A DNA stretch of 64,000 bases from Tumebacillus algifaecis (GCF_002243515.1 NZ_CP022657.1:3125001-3189000), one strand, 5' to 3'. Positions 46,325-55,857 are shown, numbered from the stretch's first letter. A program made the numbers and translations. The notes: a model not told the origin generated them from the sequence alone.

Positions 46325-46675
46325 ATGGCACAGCAGGAGAATCAATGCTGCCCAATCGAAGTGACACTCGGTATTATCGGCAAAAAGTGGACTGTGCTAA
46401 TCATCCGCGAACTATTTGACGGCAAAAAACGCTTTTCCGAAATCGCGTCCAGCCTACCGATCTCATCGAAGTTGCTGACCGAACGACTGAAAGAATTAGA
46501 AGAGCACGGGATCATCGACCGGACGCTGTATCCGGAGATTCCACCGCGCGTCGAATACACCCTGACGGAGAGCGGCAAGACGCTGTCCTCCGTGTTGGAT
46601 GCCCTGCGCACTTGGGGCGCAGAGCACTACGCCAACCGTTGCAAAGAAGATGCCAAAACCCCCTCGTCATCTTGA
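46325..46675 (+). CDS. HxlR-family winged-helix transcriptional regulator
   Basis: A 116-residue HxlR/YodB-type regulator. It has the pattern CPIEVTLGIIGKKWTVLIIRELFDGKKRFSEI, then the recognition helix region SSKLLTERLKELEEHGII and the wing PRVEYTLTESG. Two adjacent cysteines (C8, C9) occupy the N-terminal position used for thiol-based sensing of quinones and diamide in YodB/HypR relatives. The start at MAQQEN is set by GGGGAG. It probably controls the divergent namA gene; this is context inference. Confidence 0.88.
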   Translation: MAQQENQCCPIEVTLGIIGKKWTVLIIRELFDGKKRFSEIASSLPISSKLLTERLKELEEHGIIDRTLYPEIPPRVEYTLTESGKTLSSVLDALRTWGAEHYANRCKEDAKTPSSS

Positions 46676-46691
46676 TGACTGAGGGGGTTTT
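46655..46691 (+). terminator. Bidirectional terminator between the hxlR-type gene and the membrane-protein gene
   Basis: AAAACCCCCTC and GAGGGGGTTTT pair perfectly and overlap the stop of the regulator gene. A and T runs on both sides would also serve the converging minus-strand gene. Confidence 0.88.
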
Positions 46692-46697
46692 GCTGTA

Positions 46698-47681
46698 TTA
46701 AAGACCGAGCGACGCTCGCAATTCTGGATTGTGCCGCGGTCGCCATGAGAACAGTTCCACCCAAAAGTGGAAGATTGTCAGGCCGAGCAACCCATAGATC
46801 AAGGGCGAATGAAATTGCTCGTTCACCTTGACCAGCACGACAGCGAGCAGTGTGTAGAGCACAGTAAATCCCCAATAGCCGATGAAAAAGCGGGTTTGTT
46901 TGACTTTGGACCACCCTTTGATCCGCTTGTTCTTCCCGTCGTGATAATGAAGAGCCAGCCCGATGTATTGCAAGGAGTGTGGAATGGAGATCAGTGCATA
47001 CATCAGCAAAAAGCTCTCTGTGAAAAAGTAGATCACAAAAAATGCGACCACCGCCGACAGCATCGTCCAAAATGCAGGTCGATTCAGCGTCCCGTTCAGC
47101 CAACGCCAACCCGCATAGAGCAGCCAAACGGTCAGCGTGATGCCATACAAGATCGTAAGCAGGAAGGCTGCCTGCTCCGGCAGATGAAAACGGTAGAGCT
47201 CGATCGTGTAGAAACCGAACGCCCCCGGCCTTGCAAACTGAATCAACAGCGGCAAAAAAAGAAGAAGATGTACAAGCACCTTATCCCCTTGATATTCGGC
47301 CTTGCTCCCTTTCCCCACCTTTGCTTTATACAACATGGCGATGCCCCAATGCTGACGGGCAAAATGCCACAACCCCCAATAGACGTAGACCGACATGAAC
47401 AAGGACAGATTCCACGCCGACAGCGCCACCGACCCTAAGATGATCAGCCAGCCCATGTGCACATAGCGCATCCGGTCGTACCGGAAAAACGTCCCGTCAC
47501 GAAACAACAGCGTCCAATTCGTCCCAATGTGCACCCCTGACAACAACAGCGACCCCAGCGCCACTGCTGCGATCACCTCTTGGGAAGCGGCATCGAGCGG
47601 AAGCAACAACAGCACCCCCACGATCGGCACGATCAACCAACTCAAATCAAAACCGGCACTGCGCAGCCACATGGTTTGCAC
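46698..47681 (-). CDS. Polytopic membrane protein with conserved-looking histidines, unknown
   Basis: A 327-residue protein with about eight predicted membrane helices. Histidines recur at helix ends: SGVHIGTNW, YVHMGW, WHFARQHWG, PHSLQYIGLALHYH and FHFWVELFSW. The spacing resembles membrane-bound metal-dependent oxygenases or desaturases, and faintly the Brp/Blh carotene-cleavage family, but I cannot assign it. The GTG start has GGAGG nine bases upstream. It is monocistronic and converges on the HxlR-type gene. Confidence 0.75.
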   Translation of the reverse strand: MQTMWLRSAGFDLSWLIVPIVGVLLLLPLDAASQEVIAAVALGSLLLSGVHIGTNWTLLFRDGTFFRYDRMRYVHMGWLIILGSVALSAWNLSLFMSVYVYWGLWHFARQHWGIAMLYKAKVGKGSKAEYQGDKVLVHLLLFLPLLIQFARPGAFGFYTIELYRFHLPEQAAFLLTILYGITLTVWLLYAGWRWLNGTLNRPAFWTMLSAVVAFFVIYFFTESFLLMYALISIPHSLQYIGLALHYHDGKNKRIKGWSKVKQTRFFIGYWGFTVLYTLLAVVLVKVNEQFHSPLIYGLLGLTIFHFWVELFSWRPRHNPELRASLGL

Positions 47682-47921
47682 TTGCCAACACCTCCAAAAT
47701 GATTCATATAGTGTAATTTTACACAAAACGTTTCATTTGGCAATATTATTTCAAATTCTCTCCGCCCTGTGCTCCATGCAAGCGTCCAGTCGGTGCTCCC
47801 CTTCGACATGCGGTCAGCACCACACCGATCAGCCTAACTCGGATCGGTGTTTGTTTTTCTAGCAGGTAATCTCTACCAGACAAAGAAAATAGTGAAGTAC
47901 AACCAGAAAGGTGGGATTTCC

Positions 47922-49112
47922 ATGCATCTTGAAGTGCGCCAGATTGCAGAGCATGAATGGGAAACGTTTTGCTACATCCGTGCTGAATCGTATCACATGC
48001 TCTCCCCGGAGCAAGCGTTGAAGAATCGGCATTTGACCGATTTGCACGAAACGCGTTGCGTGTTTGTGAACGATGAGATGAAAGCGACGGGACGATTGTT
48101 CCCTTTTACCCAATATCTGCACGGTCAAGCCCTGTCGATGGGCGGTGTCGCTTCGGTCGCCACCCGCATCGAGGAACGCGGTCAAGGATATGTCCGCGAA
48201 CTGCTGAGCGCCATGCTACAGGAAATGAAAGACAACGCTGTGCCAGTCAGTTGTCTGCACCCAAGCATGTACGAGTTTTATCGTAAATTCGGCTATGCGT
48301 TTTGCTGCGAGAAACGCTTGTTCAAATCCCCGTTCCAACCGAAGATCTTCGCCAAGCCAGCCACTTCTGACAGCGGTCGCATCGTCCGCTGCAACGAAGC
48401 GGAGCTGGCGACGGTGAAAAATCTTTACGACCGCTATGCCCGCACTCAGAACGGCTTCTTGCGCCGTCGTGACCTAGAGTGGTCAAAAATCGTGGACAAC
48501 CCCTTCGGCGGTTCGAAGCCGCGTCTTTACCTCTGGCAAGACGCACAAGAGGAAGCACAAGGGTACATCGTGTTGATCCAACAGGAAGATAACAAACTGG
48601 ACGTGAAAGAGCTGATCGCACTCACCGTCGATGCTCAAAAAGGACTGCTCTCCTTGCTGGAAAAAGACAATTTGCTCACAGGTTGGGAGTGGGAGACACA
48701 CATCGACTCGATCCTCCCCTCGCTGCTCCATGATCCGAAAAAAATGACGTCCGAAAGCGTCAATTGGTTTATGGCCCGCATTGTCGATGTCAGGACCGCT
48801 TGGCAAGTTACTTCTTCGCAAGCACAAGCTGGCACAGCTCGCTTGCAGGTGCACGACCCATTCGCTCCGTGGAACGAAGGAACTTGGCAACTTACAGTTG
48901 CCTCGAGTGGGACGGCCAGCGTTTCGGCCACTGATGAATTGGCCGACGCCAGTGCAGATATCGGCACTTGGACGCAGATTTTCTACGGCTACCTCTCTGT
49001 CGAACAGGCATTATTTCTCGGGAAATTAACGATCCATGATCCGCATGTCCTGCCCTTCCTGCACAAGCTATGGGCTAGTGTTCATCAACCGCTGATGCAC
49101 GACTATTTCTAA
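47922..49112 (+). CDS. Eis-type GNAT acetyltransferase
   Basis: A 396-residue protein with the architecture of the Eis family (enhanced intracellular survival). It has an N-terminal GNAT domain with GGVASVATRIEERGQGYVRELLSAML at about residues 70-95 and PSMYEFYRKFGYAFCCEKR. A second GNAT-like domain and a C-terminal sterol-carrier-like domain follow. Relatives N-acetylate aminoglycosides, polyamines or protein lysines; the substrate here is unknown. The start MHLEVRQ has AAAGGTGGG upstream. It is monocistronic with its own terminator. Confidence 0.85.
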   Translation: MHLEVRQIAEHEWETFCYIRAESYHMLSPEQALKNRHLTDLHETRCVFVNDEMKATGRLFPFTQYLHGQALSMGGVASVATRIEERGQGYVRELLSAMLQEMKDNAVPVSCLHPSMYEFYRKFGYAFCCEKRLFKSPFQPKIFAKPATSDSGRIVRCNEAELATVKNLYDRYARTQNGFLRRRDLEWSKIVDNPFGGSKPRLYLWQDAQEEAQGYIVLIQQEDNKLDVKELIALTVDAQKGLLSLLEKDNLLTGWEWETHIDSILPSLLHDPKKMTSESVNWFMARIVDVRTAWQVTSSQAQAGTARLQVHDPFAPWNEGTWQLTVASSGTASVSATDELADASADIGTWTQIFYGYLSVEQALFLGKLTIHDPHVLPFLHKLWASVHQPLMHDYF

Positions 49113-49155
49113 AAAACAAAAGTGGCAGGTCTGCTGAGCAGACCTGCCACTTTTT
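49111..49155 (+). terminator. Intrinsic terminator of the Eis-type gene
   Basis: AGTGGCAGGTCTGCT and AGCAGACCTGCCACT form a near-perfect 15-bp stem followed by TTTTT. Confidence 0.93.
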
Positions 49156-49422
49156 CGCTAGGATATGAAATATGCAAAGTTAGACAAAAAAAGCGACCGA
49201 CAAGCGGAGGGGCTCATCGATCTCAATTTGGGGTCACTTATAAATCGCAACGTTTACGATTTACTACCGTCATTATACCTTTCGTTCCAGCGGTTGTAAA
49301 TAGCCACTACAAAAAATTATTAGACCGTATAATCCAAGTGAAATAAAGGGTGATATATCGACTCTTTTTCCTTATTGAGAATTACTAAAAATAGAAATTG
49401 AGTATGACTAAAGATCGCGGGT

Positions 49423-50388
49423 TTAATTTCTTTGGAACTCCTCGAACATGCCCTGTAACTGTAATGATGAGAGTATGATCCATTTTGTTTCACATTTTTT
49501 GACCATTTTTTTCAGGAAAGTATTATAGGGGGCTTGAAGGCCCGATTTTTCTGCGATCTCTTCGATCACACCGCACATCGCATCGATCTCCGTACGGCGT
49601 CCTTTCTGCAGATCTTGCCTCATCGACGAACTGTTGGCTGCCGTGTTTTTACACACCTCGAGCACGCGTTCGAAGCTTCCCTGCAAGTTGATCCCCTGTG
49701 CGCGTGCCACCTGCTCCGCCTCTTGCACAGTCGCTTGCATCAAGCGTAGCACTTCCGGTTCTTGTACGAGTTGGCCGTTTCGAACGTCAAGCAGTGCCGT
49801 GAACGGATTGATGCCGATGTTGATCATCGCTTTGCGCCACACTTCGGTGAAAATGTCATCTGACAACAGGGCAGACTGCCCACAGGTCATGAGCAGTTCT
49901 GTCCACCAGCGTGCCGCTCCGCTCCCCCGCTCCACATCACCGACAACCGTCTGCCCTTGCCCTTTATGCCAGACTCGGGTGTCCCCTTCTGCTGTCGCGC
50001 CATGCGTGGTCAACGCCAAAGAAATCCGCTTTGGCGCCAGATAGCGGGCCAGCGTCTCGGCATTGCCCAAGCCATTTTGCAGAGACAGCACCGGAATTGA
50101 TGCGTGCCATGCTGCGATCTGCTGGGCGGCCGCCTCCGTGTCATAACTTTTCACCGTCACGATCAAGCCATCGATCTCCGCCAGCTTCTCATCATCCGCC
50201 TCGAAGACAGCCTCTACTTGAAGATTGTGCTCTTGCCCGGCTGCGTCCACGTAGGTCAACCCCTGTCGCCCTAAGCGCTCCGCCTGCTCCGTTCTACGGC
50301 ACACCATCACCACCTGATGCCCGCCCGAGGCCAACCAATATCCTACCAATCGCCCGATTGCACCTGGGCCGAGAATTGCAATTTTCAT
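49423..50388 (-). CDS. panE: 2-dehydropantoate 2-reductase (ketopantoate reductase) family protein
   Basis: A 321-residue NADPH-dependent reductase of the PanE/ApbA family, which reduces ketopantoate to pantoate in pantothenate synthesis. The Rossmann motif MKIAILGPGAIGRLVGYWLASGG and the catalytic-region VKSYDTEAA, LSLQNGLGN and WRKAMINIGINPFTAL (catalytic Lys) are visible. The start at MKIAILG follows AAAGGA. Paralogues of this family often act on other 2-keto acids, and no pan genes are adjacent, so the precise substrate is uncertain. Confidence 0.85.
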   Translation of the reverse strand: MKIAILGPGAIGRLVGYWLASGGHQVVMVCRRTEQAERLGRQGLTYVDAAGQEHNLQVEAVFEADDEKLAEIDGLIVTVKSYDTEAAAQQIAAWHASIPVLSLQNGLGNAETLARYLAPKRISLALTTHGATAEGDTRVWHKGQGQTVVGDVERGSGAARWWTELLMTCGQSALLSDDIFTEVWRKAMINIGINPFTALLDVRNGQLVQEPEVLRLMQATVQEAEQVARAQGINLQGSFERVLEVCKNTAANSSSMRQDLQKGRRTEIDAMCGVIEEIAEKSGLQAPYNTFLKKMVKKCETKWIILSSLQLQGMFEEFQRN

Positions 50389-50580
50389 CCACAACACAGT
50401 CCTTTCGCAGTTCATCTATTTACCCTGATGCTAGCCAAAATAAGCGCTCCGCGCAATTTATTCTGCTGTTTTGCGAGCAAGAACGGTCAATTACAAATTC
50501 TCGCCAACGAAACTATTAATTGTTATAATATATAAAAGCAGAGAGACTATACTAGGTATCAATAATTGGGGGTTTGTGCA

Positions 50581-52221
50581 TTGAACACAAAGAAATGGCT
50601 GACAATCGGGCTTTCCGTCTCGATGCTCGCAGGCGTGCTGGCTGGCTGTAGCAGTTCGGAGAAGACCGGTGGGACAGACAAAGAGAAGCAAGAAGAGCAA
50701 ATTCTAAACCTCGTGCTCGGCGATGAGTTGCCGACGATGGACGTATCGAAAGCGACCGACAATTTGGCCTTCACCCTGTTCTCCAATGTCAACGAAGGTC
50801 TTGTCCGCTTGGACAAGAACGGCAAAGCGGAAGAAGGCTTGGCAAAGAAATGGGAAATTTCCAAAGATGGTCTGACGTACACCTTCCATCTGCGCGACGG
50901 TATCAAATGGTCGAATGGCGATCCCGTGACCGCGCATGATTTCGAATATTCCTGGAAGCGTACTTTGAACCCGGACACCGGCGCACAGTACGCGTTTATG
51001 GTCGCTTGGGTCAAGGGTGGAACCGCTTACAATGACGGCAAAGGCAAAGCGGAAGATGTCGGGGTCAAAGCAATCAATGACAAAACGCTAGAAGTGAAAC
51101 TGGAGAATCCGCTACCCTTCTTCATCGAGCAGATGGCCTTCCCGACCTTCTTCGCTCAAAACCAAAAATTTGTCGAAGCGGCTGGCGACAAATACGGCTC
51201 AGAAGCGGATAAAGTGTTGTATAACGGTCCGTTTGTGATGAAAGATTGGACGCACGAGCAATCGGCCGTCCTTGTAAAAAATGAATCGTATTGGGATGCC
51301 AAGAAAGTTAAACTGACGCAAGTAAACTACCAGATCGTCAAAGATAGCAACGCATCGGTCAATCTGTATGAAGCGGGTCAAGTCGATCGTGCCCAGCTGT
51401 TGCGCGACCATGTCGATAACTACAAAGGCAAGCCGGGGTATGTAGAACAACCGGACTTGGCATCAGGCTACCTTTCTTACAACCAAAACGAGAAAGCGCT
51501 CCAATCGGCAAAAGTACGCCAAGCGCTGACTTGGGCTGTGGATTGGGAATCATTCGCTGATGTGATCTACCACAACGGTTCCAAAGCTCCGACCGGGTTT
51601 ACTCCGTTTGGTACCTCGGACGGCCAAGGCGGCGACTTCGCGAAAAATGTGGGCAACCTGCTGAAATCCAAAGAGAATGCTCCCAAAGCAAAAGATACGT
51701 TGGCTGCTGGATTAAAAGAGGTTGGCTTGGACAACTTCCCGAAAATCAAGCTGATGATTGACGAAGGCGATATCGGCCGCAAATCGGGGGAATACATCAA
51801 AGAACAATGGCGTAAGAACCTCGGCATCGAAGTGGACCTCGAACCGCTTCCGTTCAAATTGCGCCTGCAAAAGCAAAAAGCTCACGACTATGGCATTTCG
51901 CTTGGCGTTTGGATCGCCGACTACAATGACCCGATGACCTTCCTCGACCTCTTCACCACCGGAGGCGGCATCAACTACGGCAACTGGAGCAACAAGGAGT
52001 ATGATGCCTTGATCAAAAAAGCGCAATCCGAACCGGACCCGAAACGTCGTATCAACATCCTCCAAGATGCTGAGAAACTGCTGATCCAAGAAATGCCGAT
52101 CGGCCCGACCAACTTCCGCTCCCGCGCATACGTGACCAAACCGTATGTGAAGAACTTCGTCTGGAGATCGTTTGCGATCGAGTATGATCTGAAGGAAACG
52201 TATATCGAAGGTAAACAGTAA
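50581..52221 (+). CDS. Oligopeptide ABC transporter substrate-binding lipoprotein (OppA-like)
   Basis: A 546-residue extracellular solute-binding protein of family 5 with a lipoprotein signal peptide (lipobox LAGC, Cys about residue 23). Family features are LNLVLGDELPTMDVSKATD, the WEISKDGLTYTFHLRDGIKWSNGDPVTAHDFEYSW segment (roughly residues 88-122) and a long C-terminal lobe. Similar proteins bind oligopeptides with little selectivity. The start is TTG with GGGGG eight bases upstream. No permease or ATPase genes follow, so it must share components encoded elsewhere. Confidence 0.92.
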   Translation: MNTKKWLTIGLSVSMLAGVLAGCSSSEKTGGTDKEKQEEQILNLVLGDELPTMDVSKATDNLAFTLFSNVNEGLVRLDKNGKAEEGLAKKWEISKDGLTYTFHLRDGIKWSNGDPVTAHDFEYSWKRTLNPDTGAQYAFMVAWVKGGTAYNDGKGKAEDVGVKAINDKTLEVKLENPLPFFIEQMAFPTFFAQNQKFVEAAGDKYGSEADKVLYNGPFVMKDWTHEQSAVLVKNESYWDAKKVKLTQVNYQIVKDSNASVNLYEAGQVDRAQLLRDHVDNYKGKPGYVEQPDLASGYLSYNQNEKALQSAKVRQALTWAVDWESFADVIYHNGSKAPTGFTPFGTSDGQGGDFAKNVGNLLKSKENAPKAKDTLAAGLKEVGLDNFPKIKLMIDEGDIGRKSGEYIKEQWRKNLGIEVDLEPLPFKLRLQKQKAHDYGISLGVWIADYNDPMTFLDLFTTGGGINYGNWSNKEYDALIKKAQSEPDPKRRINILQDAEKLLIQEMPIGPTNFRSRAYVTKPYVKNFVWRSFAIEYDLKETYIEGKQ

Positions 52222-52229
52222 AAAATGCA

Positions 52230-52258
52230 AATCCCCTTCTCTGTCGAGAAGGGGATTT
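52230..52258. terminator. Bidirectional terminator between the oppA-like and yngE genes
   Basis: AATCCCCTTCT and AGAAGGGGATT pair perfectly. T residues follow on the plus strand, and on the minus strand a T-rich tail lies a few bases further. It ends both converging transcripts. Confidence 0.9.
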
Positions 52259-52268
52259 TTCTGTCTGT

Positions 52269-53798
52269 TTAAACCGGATACACCGGATGCTTGCGGTCGG
52301 TGAACGGTGCATATTTGCTGCTGTACAGTTCAAAGCGGCGAATCAGTTCGTTGCGCAACTCGTTCGGATCGATAACAGCGTCGATGATCATTTCGCTGGC
52401 GAGCTTGTAGATATCGATGTCTTGGCGATACTCTTCACGCTTCGCTTCGATGAAGGCGGCGCGCTCTTCTTCCGGCAATTCTGCGATCTTGTTTGCATAG
52501 ACCGCGTTGACTGCTGCTTCTGGGCCCATGACGGCGATCGACGCGGTCGGGAGCGCCAAGCAGGCATCCGGTTCGAAAGCAGGGCCTGCCATCGCGTAAA
52601 GACCTGCACCGTACGCTTTGCGAACAACGACCGAAATCTTCGGAACGGACGCTTCGGCCATTGCGGAGATCAGCTTTGCACCGTGGCGGATGATGCCAGC
52701 GCGCTCGACTTTGGTCCCGATCATGAAGCCCGGAACGTCAGCCAAGAACAGGAGCGGGATGTTAAATGCATCACATAGAGTGATGAACTTCGCCGCTTTG
52801 TCGGAGGAGTCCACAAAGAGCACCCCACCTTTGACTTTCGGTTGGTTGGCGATGATGCCGACCACTTTGCCGTCGATGCGAGCCAGTCCGGTGAGCAACT
52901 CCTGCGCAAACAGCTTCTTGATTTCAAACCACGAACCTTCGTCGATCAATCTGTTGATCAGTTCGAGCATGTTGAACGGTGCGTTCTGGTTTTGCGGGAT
53001 GATCTCACCGAGCGTTTTCTCAAACGCGGCGATGTCTTTGCCCTCTGCCACTGGCGGGTGTTCCGCATAGCTTTGCGGGAAATAGCTCAGATATTGGCGT
53101 GCTTGTTTAATCGCCTCTTCTTCATTCTTCGCCAGCACGTCGCCCACACCAGAGATTTGGCAGTGCATGCGAGCGCCGCCCATCTCTTCCAAGGTCACTT
53201 TTTCACCGATGACCATCTCTGCCATGCGCGGAGAACCGAGGTACATCGAAGCGTTTTTATCGACCATGATCACGATGTCACAGAAAGCTGGAATGTAGGC
53301 TCCACCCGCAGCAGACGGGCCAAACAACACGCAGATTTGCGGCATGCGACCTGAGAACTTAACTTGGTTATAGAAAATTTTACCTGCCCCACGACGACCT
53401 GGGAACATTTCGATCTGATCGGTGATCCGTGCGCCTGCAGAGTCCACCAAGTAGATCATCGGAATGTTCATCTTTTCGGCCGTCTCTTGGATGCGGATGA
53501 TTTTCTCCACGGTGCGCGAGCCCCAAGAGCCTGCTTTTACGGTCGAGTCATTCGCCATCACAGCGACCGTACGGCCATGGATGCGACCAAGGCAGGTGAC
53601 GACGCCGTCGGCTGGCAGGTCGCCTGCCATAAAGTTTGCGAATGCGCCATCTTCGATCACAAATTCATCATCGAATAGCAAGCGCAGACGATCGCGGACA
53701 AACAGTTTGCCCTGCTCAGCATTTTTCTCATGATATTTCGGAGCGCCGCCTTGCTGGATTTTCTCCAGACGCTCTTGCAACGTTTTATCAAAGGACAT
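52269..53798 (-). CDS. yngE: Acyl-CoA carboxylase carboxyltransferase subunit (YngE-like, methylcrotonyl/propionyl-CoA)
   Basis: A 509-residue carboxyltransferase of the biotin-dependent acyl-CoA carboxylases, with N- and C-terminal crotonase-like halves. Present are LVDSAGARITDQIEMFPGRRGAGKIFYNQ, GPSAAGGAYIPAFCD, FLADVPGFMIGTKVERAGIIRHGAK and GAGLYAMAGPAFEPD. It is the last gene of a five-gene set matching Bacillus yngH-HB-G-F-E. With HMG-CoA lyase and a methylglutaconyl-type hydratase alongside, methylcrotonyl-CoA is the most likely substrate. AGGAGGAG precedes the ATG. Confidence 0.92.
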   Translation of the reverse strand: MSFDKTLQERLEKIQQGGAPKYHEKNAEQGKLFVRDRLRLLFDDEFVIEDGAFANFMAGDLPADGVVTCLGRIHGRTVAVMANDSTVKAGSWGSRTVEKIIRIQETAEKMNIPMIYLVDSAGARITDQIEMFPGRRGAGKIFYNQVKFSGRMPQICVLFGPSAAGGAYIPAFCDIVIMVDKNASMYLGSPRMAEMVIGEKVTLEEMGGARMHCQISGVGDVLAKNEEEAIKQARQYLSYFPQSYAEHPPVAEGKDIAAFEKTLGEIIPQNQNAPFNMLELINRLIDEGSWFEIKKLFAQELLTGLARIDGKVVGIIANQPKVKGGVLFVDSSDKAAKFITLCDAFNIPLLFLADVPGFMIGTKVERAGIIRHGAKLISAMAEASVPKISVVVRKAYGAGLYAMAGPAFEPDACLALPTASIAVMGPEAAVNAVYANKIAELPEEERAAFIEAKREEYRQDIDIYKLASEMIIDAVIDPNELRNELIRRFELYSSKYAPFTDRKHPVYPV

Positions 53799-53823
53799 CC
53801 TTGTTTCTCCTCCTTGCGGCCAA

Positions 53824-54657
53824 TTACTCGCCTTTGTAGACCGGCGGGCGTTTTTCCTTAAACGCTTTCAAACCTTCCAAACGGTCTTGCGTCGGCATGA
53901 TCACTTCATACGCGTTCTGCTCGATGGCAAGTCCGGTAGCAAGATCCACTTCGATCCCTTTGTTGATCGCAAGTTTCGCTTGACGCACGGCGAGCGGGCC
54001 GTTTTTCGTGATTTCGCGGGCGAGTTCATGCGCTTTGTTCAACAGCTCTTCCTGCGCTACCACATAGTTGACGAGTCCGATCTGCTCCGCTTCCGATGCA
54101 TCGATCCTGCGGGCGGTCAAAATCAGCTCTTTCGCCTTCGCCACACCGATCAGGCGCGGCAGACGCTGGGTGCCACCTGCGCCTGGGATGATCGCCAGCG
54201 CCGTTTCGGTCAGACCGAACTTAGCACTCTGTACAGCCACGCGAATGTCCACCGCCAACAGCAGCTCGGTTCCGCCGCCAAACGCCACGCCGTTGATCGC
54301 TGCGATCGTCGGCTGCGGAAGCGCTTCCACCTCATTGACGGCCGATCGGATCAGGTTGATATGCTGGCGAGCTTGCGCCATATCCATCTGCCCGCGCTGG
54401 ATCAGGTCGGCACCTGCACAAAACGCTTTTTCTCCGGCGGCAGTGATGATGACCACACGCACCTCCGGGTCGAACTTCAAGCTGTAGAGCGCGTCGATGA
54501 ACTGTTCCAGCATCTCGACTGAAAACGCGTTCGCCGCTTCCGGACGGTTCAACGTGACGGTCGCGATGCCATCGCTAAATTCCGTTTGCACCAGCCCTTT
54601 GCGGTCTTCGGCCAATGGCGTTTCGCGGAAGTTGCGGATGATTGGATCAAATGGCAT
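53824..54657 (-). CDS. yngF: Enoyl-CoA hydratase/isomerase (YngF-like, methylglutaconyl-CoA hydratase role)
   Basis: A 277-residue crotonase-fold protein. ATVTLNRPEAANAFS lies at about residues 33-47, KAFCAGADL forms the oxyanion loop, and INGVAFGGGTELLLAVDIRVA is followed by FGLTETALAIIPGAGGTQRLPRLIG with the catalytic Glu. By context it hydrates 3-methylglutaconyl-CoA to HMG-CoA in leucine breakdown. The N-terminus has about 17 residues beyond the usual crotonase core; GGGGGAGGAG supports this ATG. Confidence 0.92.
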   Translation of the reverse strand: MPFDPIIRNFRETPLAEDRKGLVQTEFSDGIATVTLNRPEAANAFSVEMLEQFIDALYSLKFDPEVRVVIITAAGEKAFCAGADLIQRGQMDMAQARQHINLIRSAVNEVEALPQPTIAAINGVAFGGGTELLLAVDIRVAVQSAKFGLTETALAIIPGAGGTQRLPRLIGVAKAKELILTARRIDASEAEQIGLVNYVVAQEELLNKAHELAREITKNGPLAVRQAKLAINKGIEVDLATGLAIEQNAYEVIMPTQDRLEGLKAFKEKRPPVYKGE

Positions 54658-54677
54658 GTGTTCTCCTCCCCCGTTCC

Positions 54678-55592
54678 TTACGATTCACAAACGGCAGACA
54701 CCGCCTGCAAAGCATGGCTCGGCAACGGTCGTCCGATCTTGCTTTGGATCAGTTGCGCCGCTTCCAGCAGCTTGTCGCTGTTCACACCCGTCTTGATGCC
54801 CATTCCATGCAGCATGTACAGCAGGTCATCGGTGGCCAGATTGCCCGATGCGCCCGGTGCGTACGGACAGCCGCCTAAGCCTCCCAGTGCGCCGTCAAAC
54901 GTGGTGATGCCCATTTCAAGCGACGCGAGGACATTGGCCATCGCCGTGCCGCGCGTGTCATGGAAATGCATCGCCAACTTGTCTTTCGGAATCGTCTTCA
55001 GCAGCACGTCCAACACTTCCTGCACTTGACGCGGGTTGGCCACGCCGATCGTGTCGCCGAGAGACAGCTCATGAATGCCCATCTCCAACAGCTTTTCCGA
55101 AACGTAGACCACCTGTTTCACATCGGTTACCCCTTCATAGGGACATCCGAAGACGGTGGATAGGTAGCCGCGGACGATTTTGCCAGCTTTAAGAGCCTCA
55201 TCGACCACTTCTTTGAGCACCGGAAACGTCTCGTCGATGCTTTTGTTGATGTTCTTTTTGTTGTGCATCTCGGTGGAAGACATGAAGACGGCCACTTCAT
55301 CGAGATTGGCCTGCAATGCACCTTCTAAGCCGCGCATGTTCGGCACCAGCGCCGAGTAGGTCACACCTTCTACCCGGGTGATGCCTTGTGCCACTTCAAG
55401 GGCGTCGGCCAGCGCCGGTATCCATTTGGGATTGACGAACGAGGTGATTTCGATGTGCTGAAGACCGGTTTGGCTCAGGTGGTTGATCCAAGCGATCTTG
55501 TCTTCCGTTTTCACGATACCCTTTTCGTTTTGCAGACCGTCACGCGGTCCCACTTCTTTGATCGTGACGGAGGCCGGCCAGTTTTTACTCAT
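54678..55592 (-). CDS. yngG: Hydroxymethylglutaryl-CoA lyase
   Basis: A 304-residue TIM-barrel lyase that cleaves HMG-CoA to acetoacetate and acetyl-CoA. VGPRDGLQNEKG (residues about 14-25), ITSFVNPKWIPALAD, the metal-binding HFHDTRGTAMAN and the signature GALGGLGGCPYAPGASGNLATDD, with the catalytic Cys, are intact. It sits between yngHB and yngF and completes the lower leucine pathway. Confidence 0.95.
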   Translation of the reverse strand: MSKNWPASVTIKEVGPRDGLQNEKGIVKTEDKIAWINHLSQTGLQHIEITSFVNPKWIPALADALEVAQGITRVEGVTYSALVPNMRGLEGALQANLDEVAVFMSSTEMHNKKNINKSIDETFPVLKEVVDEALKAGKIVRGYLSTVFGCPYEGVTDVKQVVYVSEKLLEMGIHELSLGDTIGVANPRQVQEVLDVLLKTIPKDKLAMHFHDTRGTAMANVLASLEMGITTFDGALGGLGGCPYAPGASGNLATDDLLYMLHGMGIKTGVNSDKLLEAAQLIQSKIGRPLPSHALQAVSAVCES

Positions 55593-55641
55593 GAAAAGTC
55601 ACACCTTTCTACCCGGCAAAGGCGTATTCGGAATCGAACAA

Positions 55642-55857
55642 TTAGTCTTCAACGACGACAAGCACGTCGCCTTCGTTCACAAAGCTGCCCTCTTCACATT
55701 TCACTTCTACGACGGTGCCGCCAAAGTCGGCTGCGATCGGAATTTCCATTTTCATCGATTCCAAGATCACAACATCTTGCCCTTCCTCTACGGTGTCGCC
55801 CGCTTTTACAAGAACTTTCCAAACGTTTCCTGCCATGCTTGCTGTGATTTCTGTCAT
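55642..55857 (-). CDS. yngHB: Biotin/lipoyl attachment carrier protein (YngHB)
   Basis: A 71-residue stand-alone biotin carboxyl carrier protein. The biotinylation motif ESMKMEIPI lies at about residues 33-41, inside the typical hammerhead fold (MAGNVWKVLVKAGDTVEEGQ ... GDVLVVVED). It shuttles carboxybiotin between the carboxylase (YngH) and the transferase (YngE). TAGGAGG precedes the ATG. Confidence 0.95.
   Translation of the reverse strand: MTEITASMAGNVWKVLVKAGDTVEEGQDVVILESMKMEIPIAADFGGTVVEVKCEEGSFVNEGDVLVVVED

Noticed and set aside
49156-49422. Short ORF and AT-rich sequence between the Eis-type gene and panE
   Set aside because: No ribosome-binding site, no recognisable motif; treated as intergenic.
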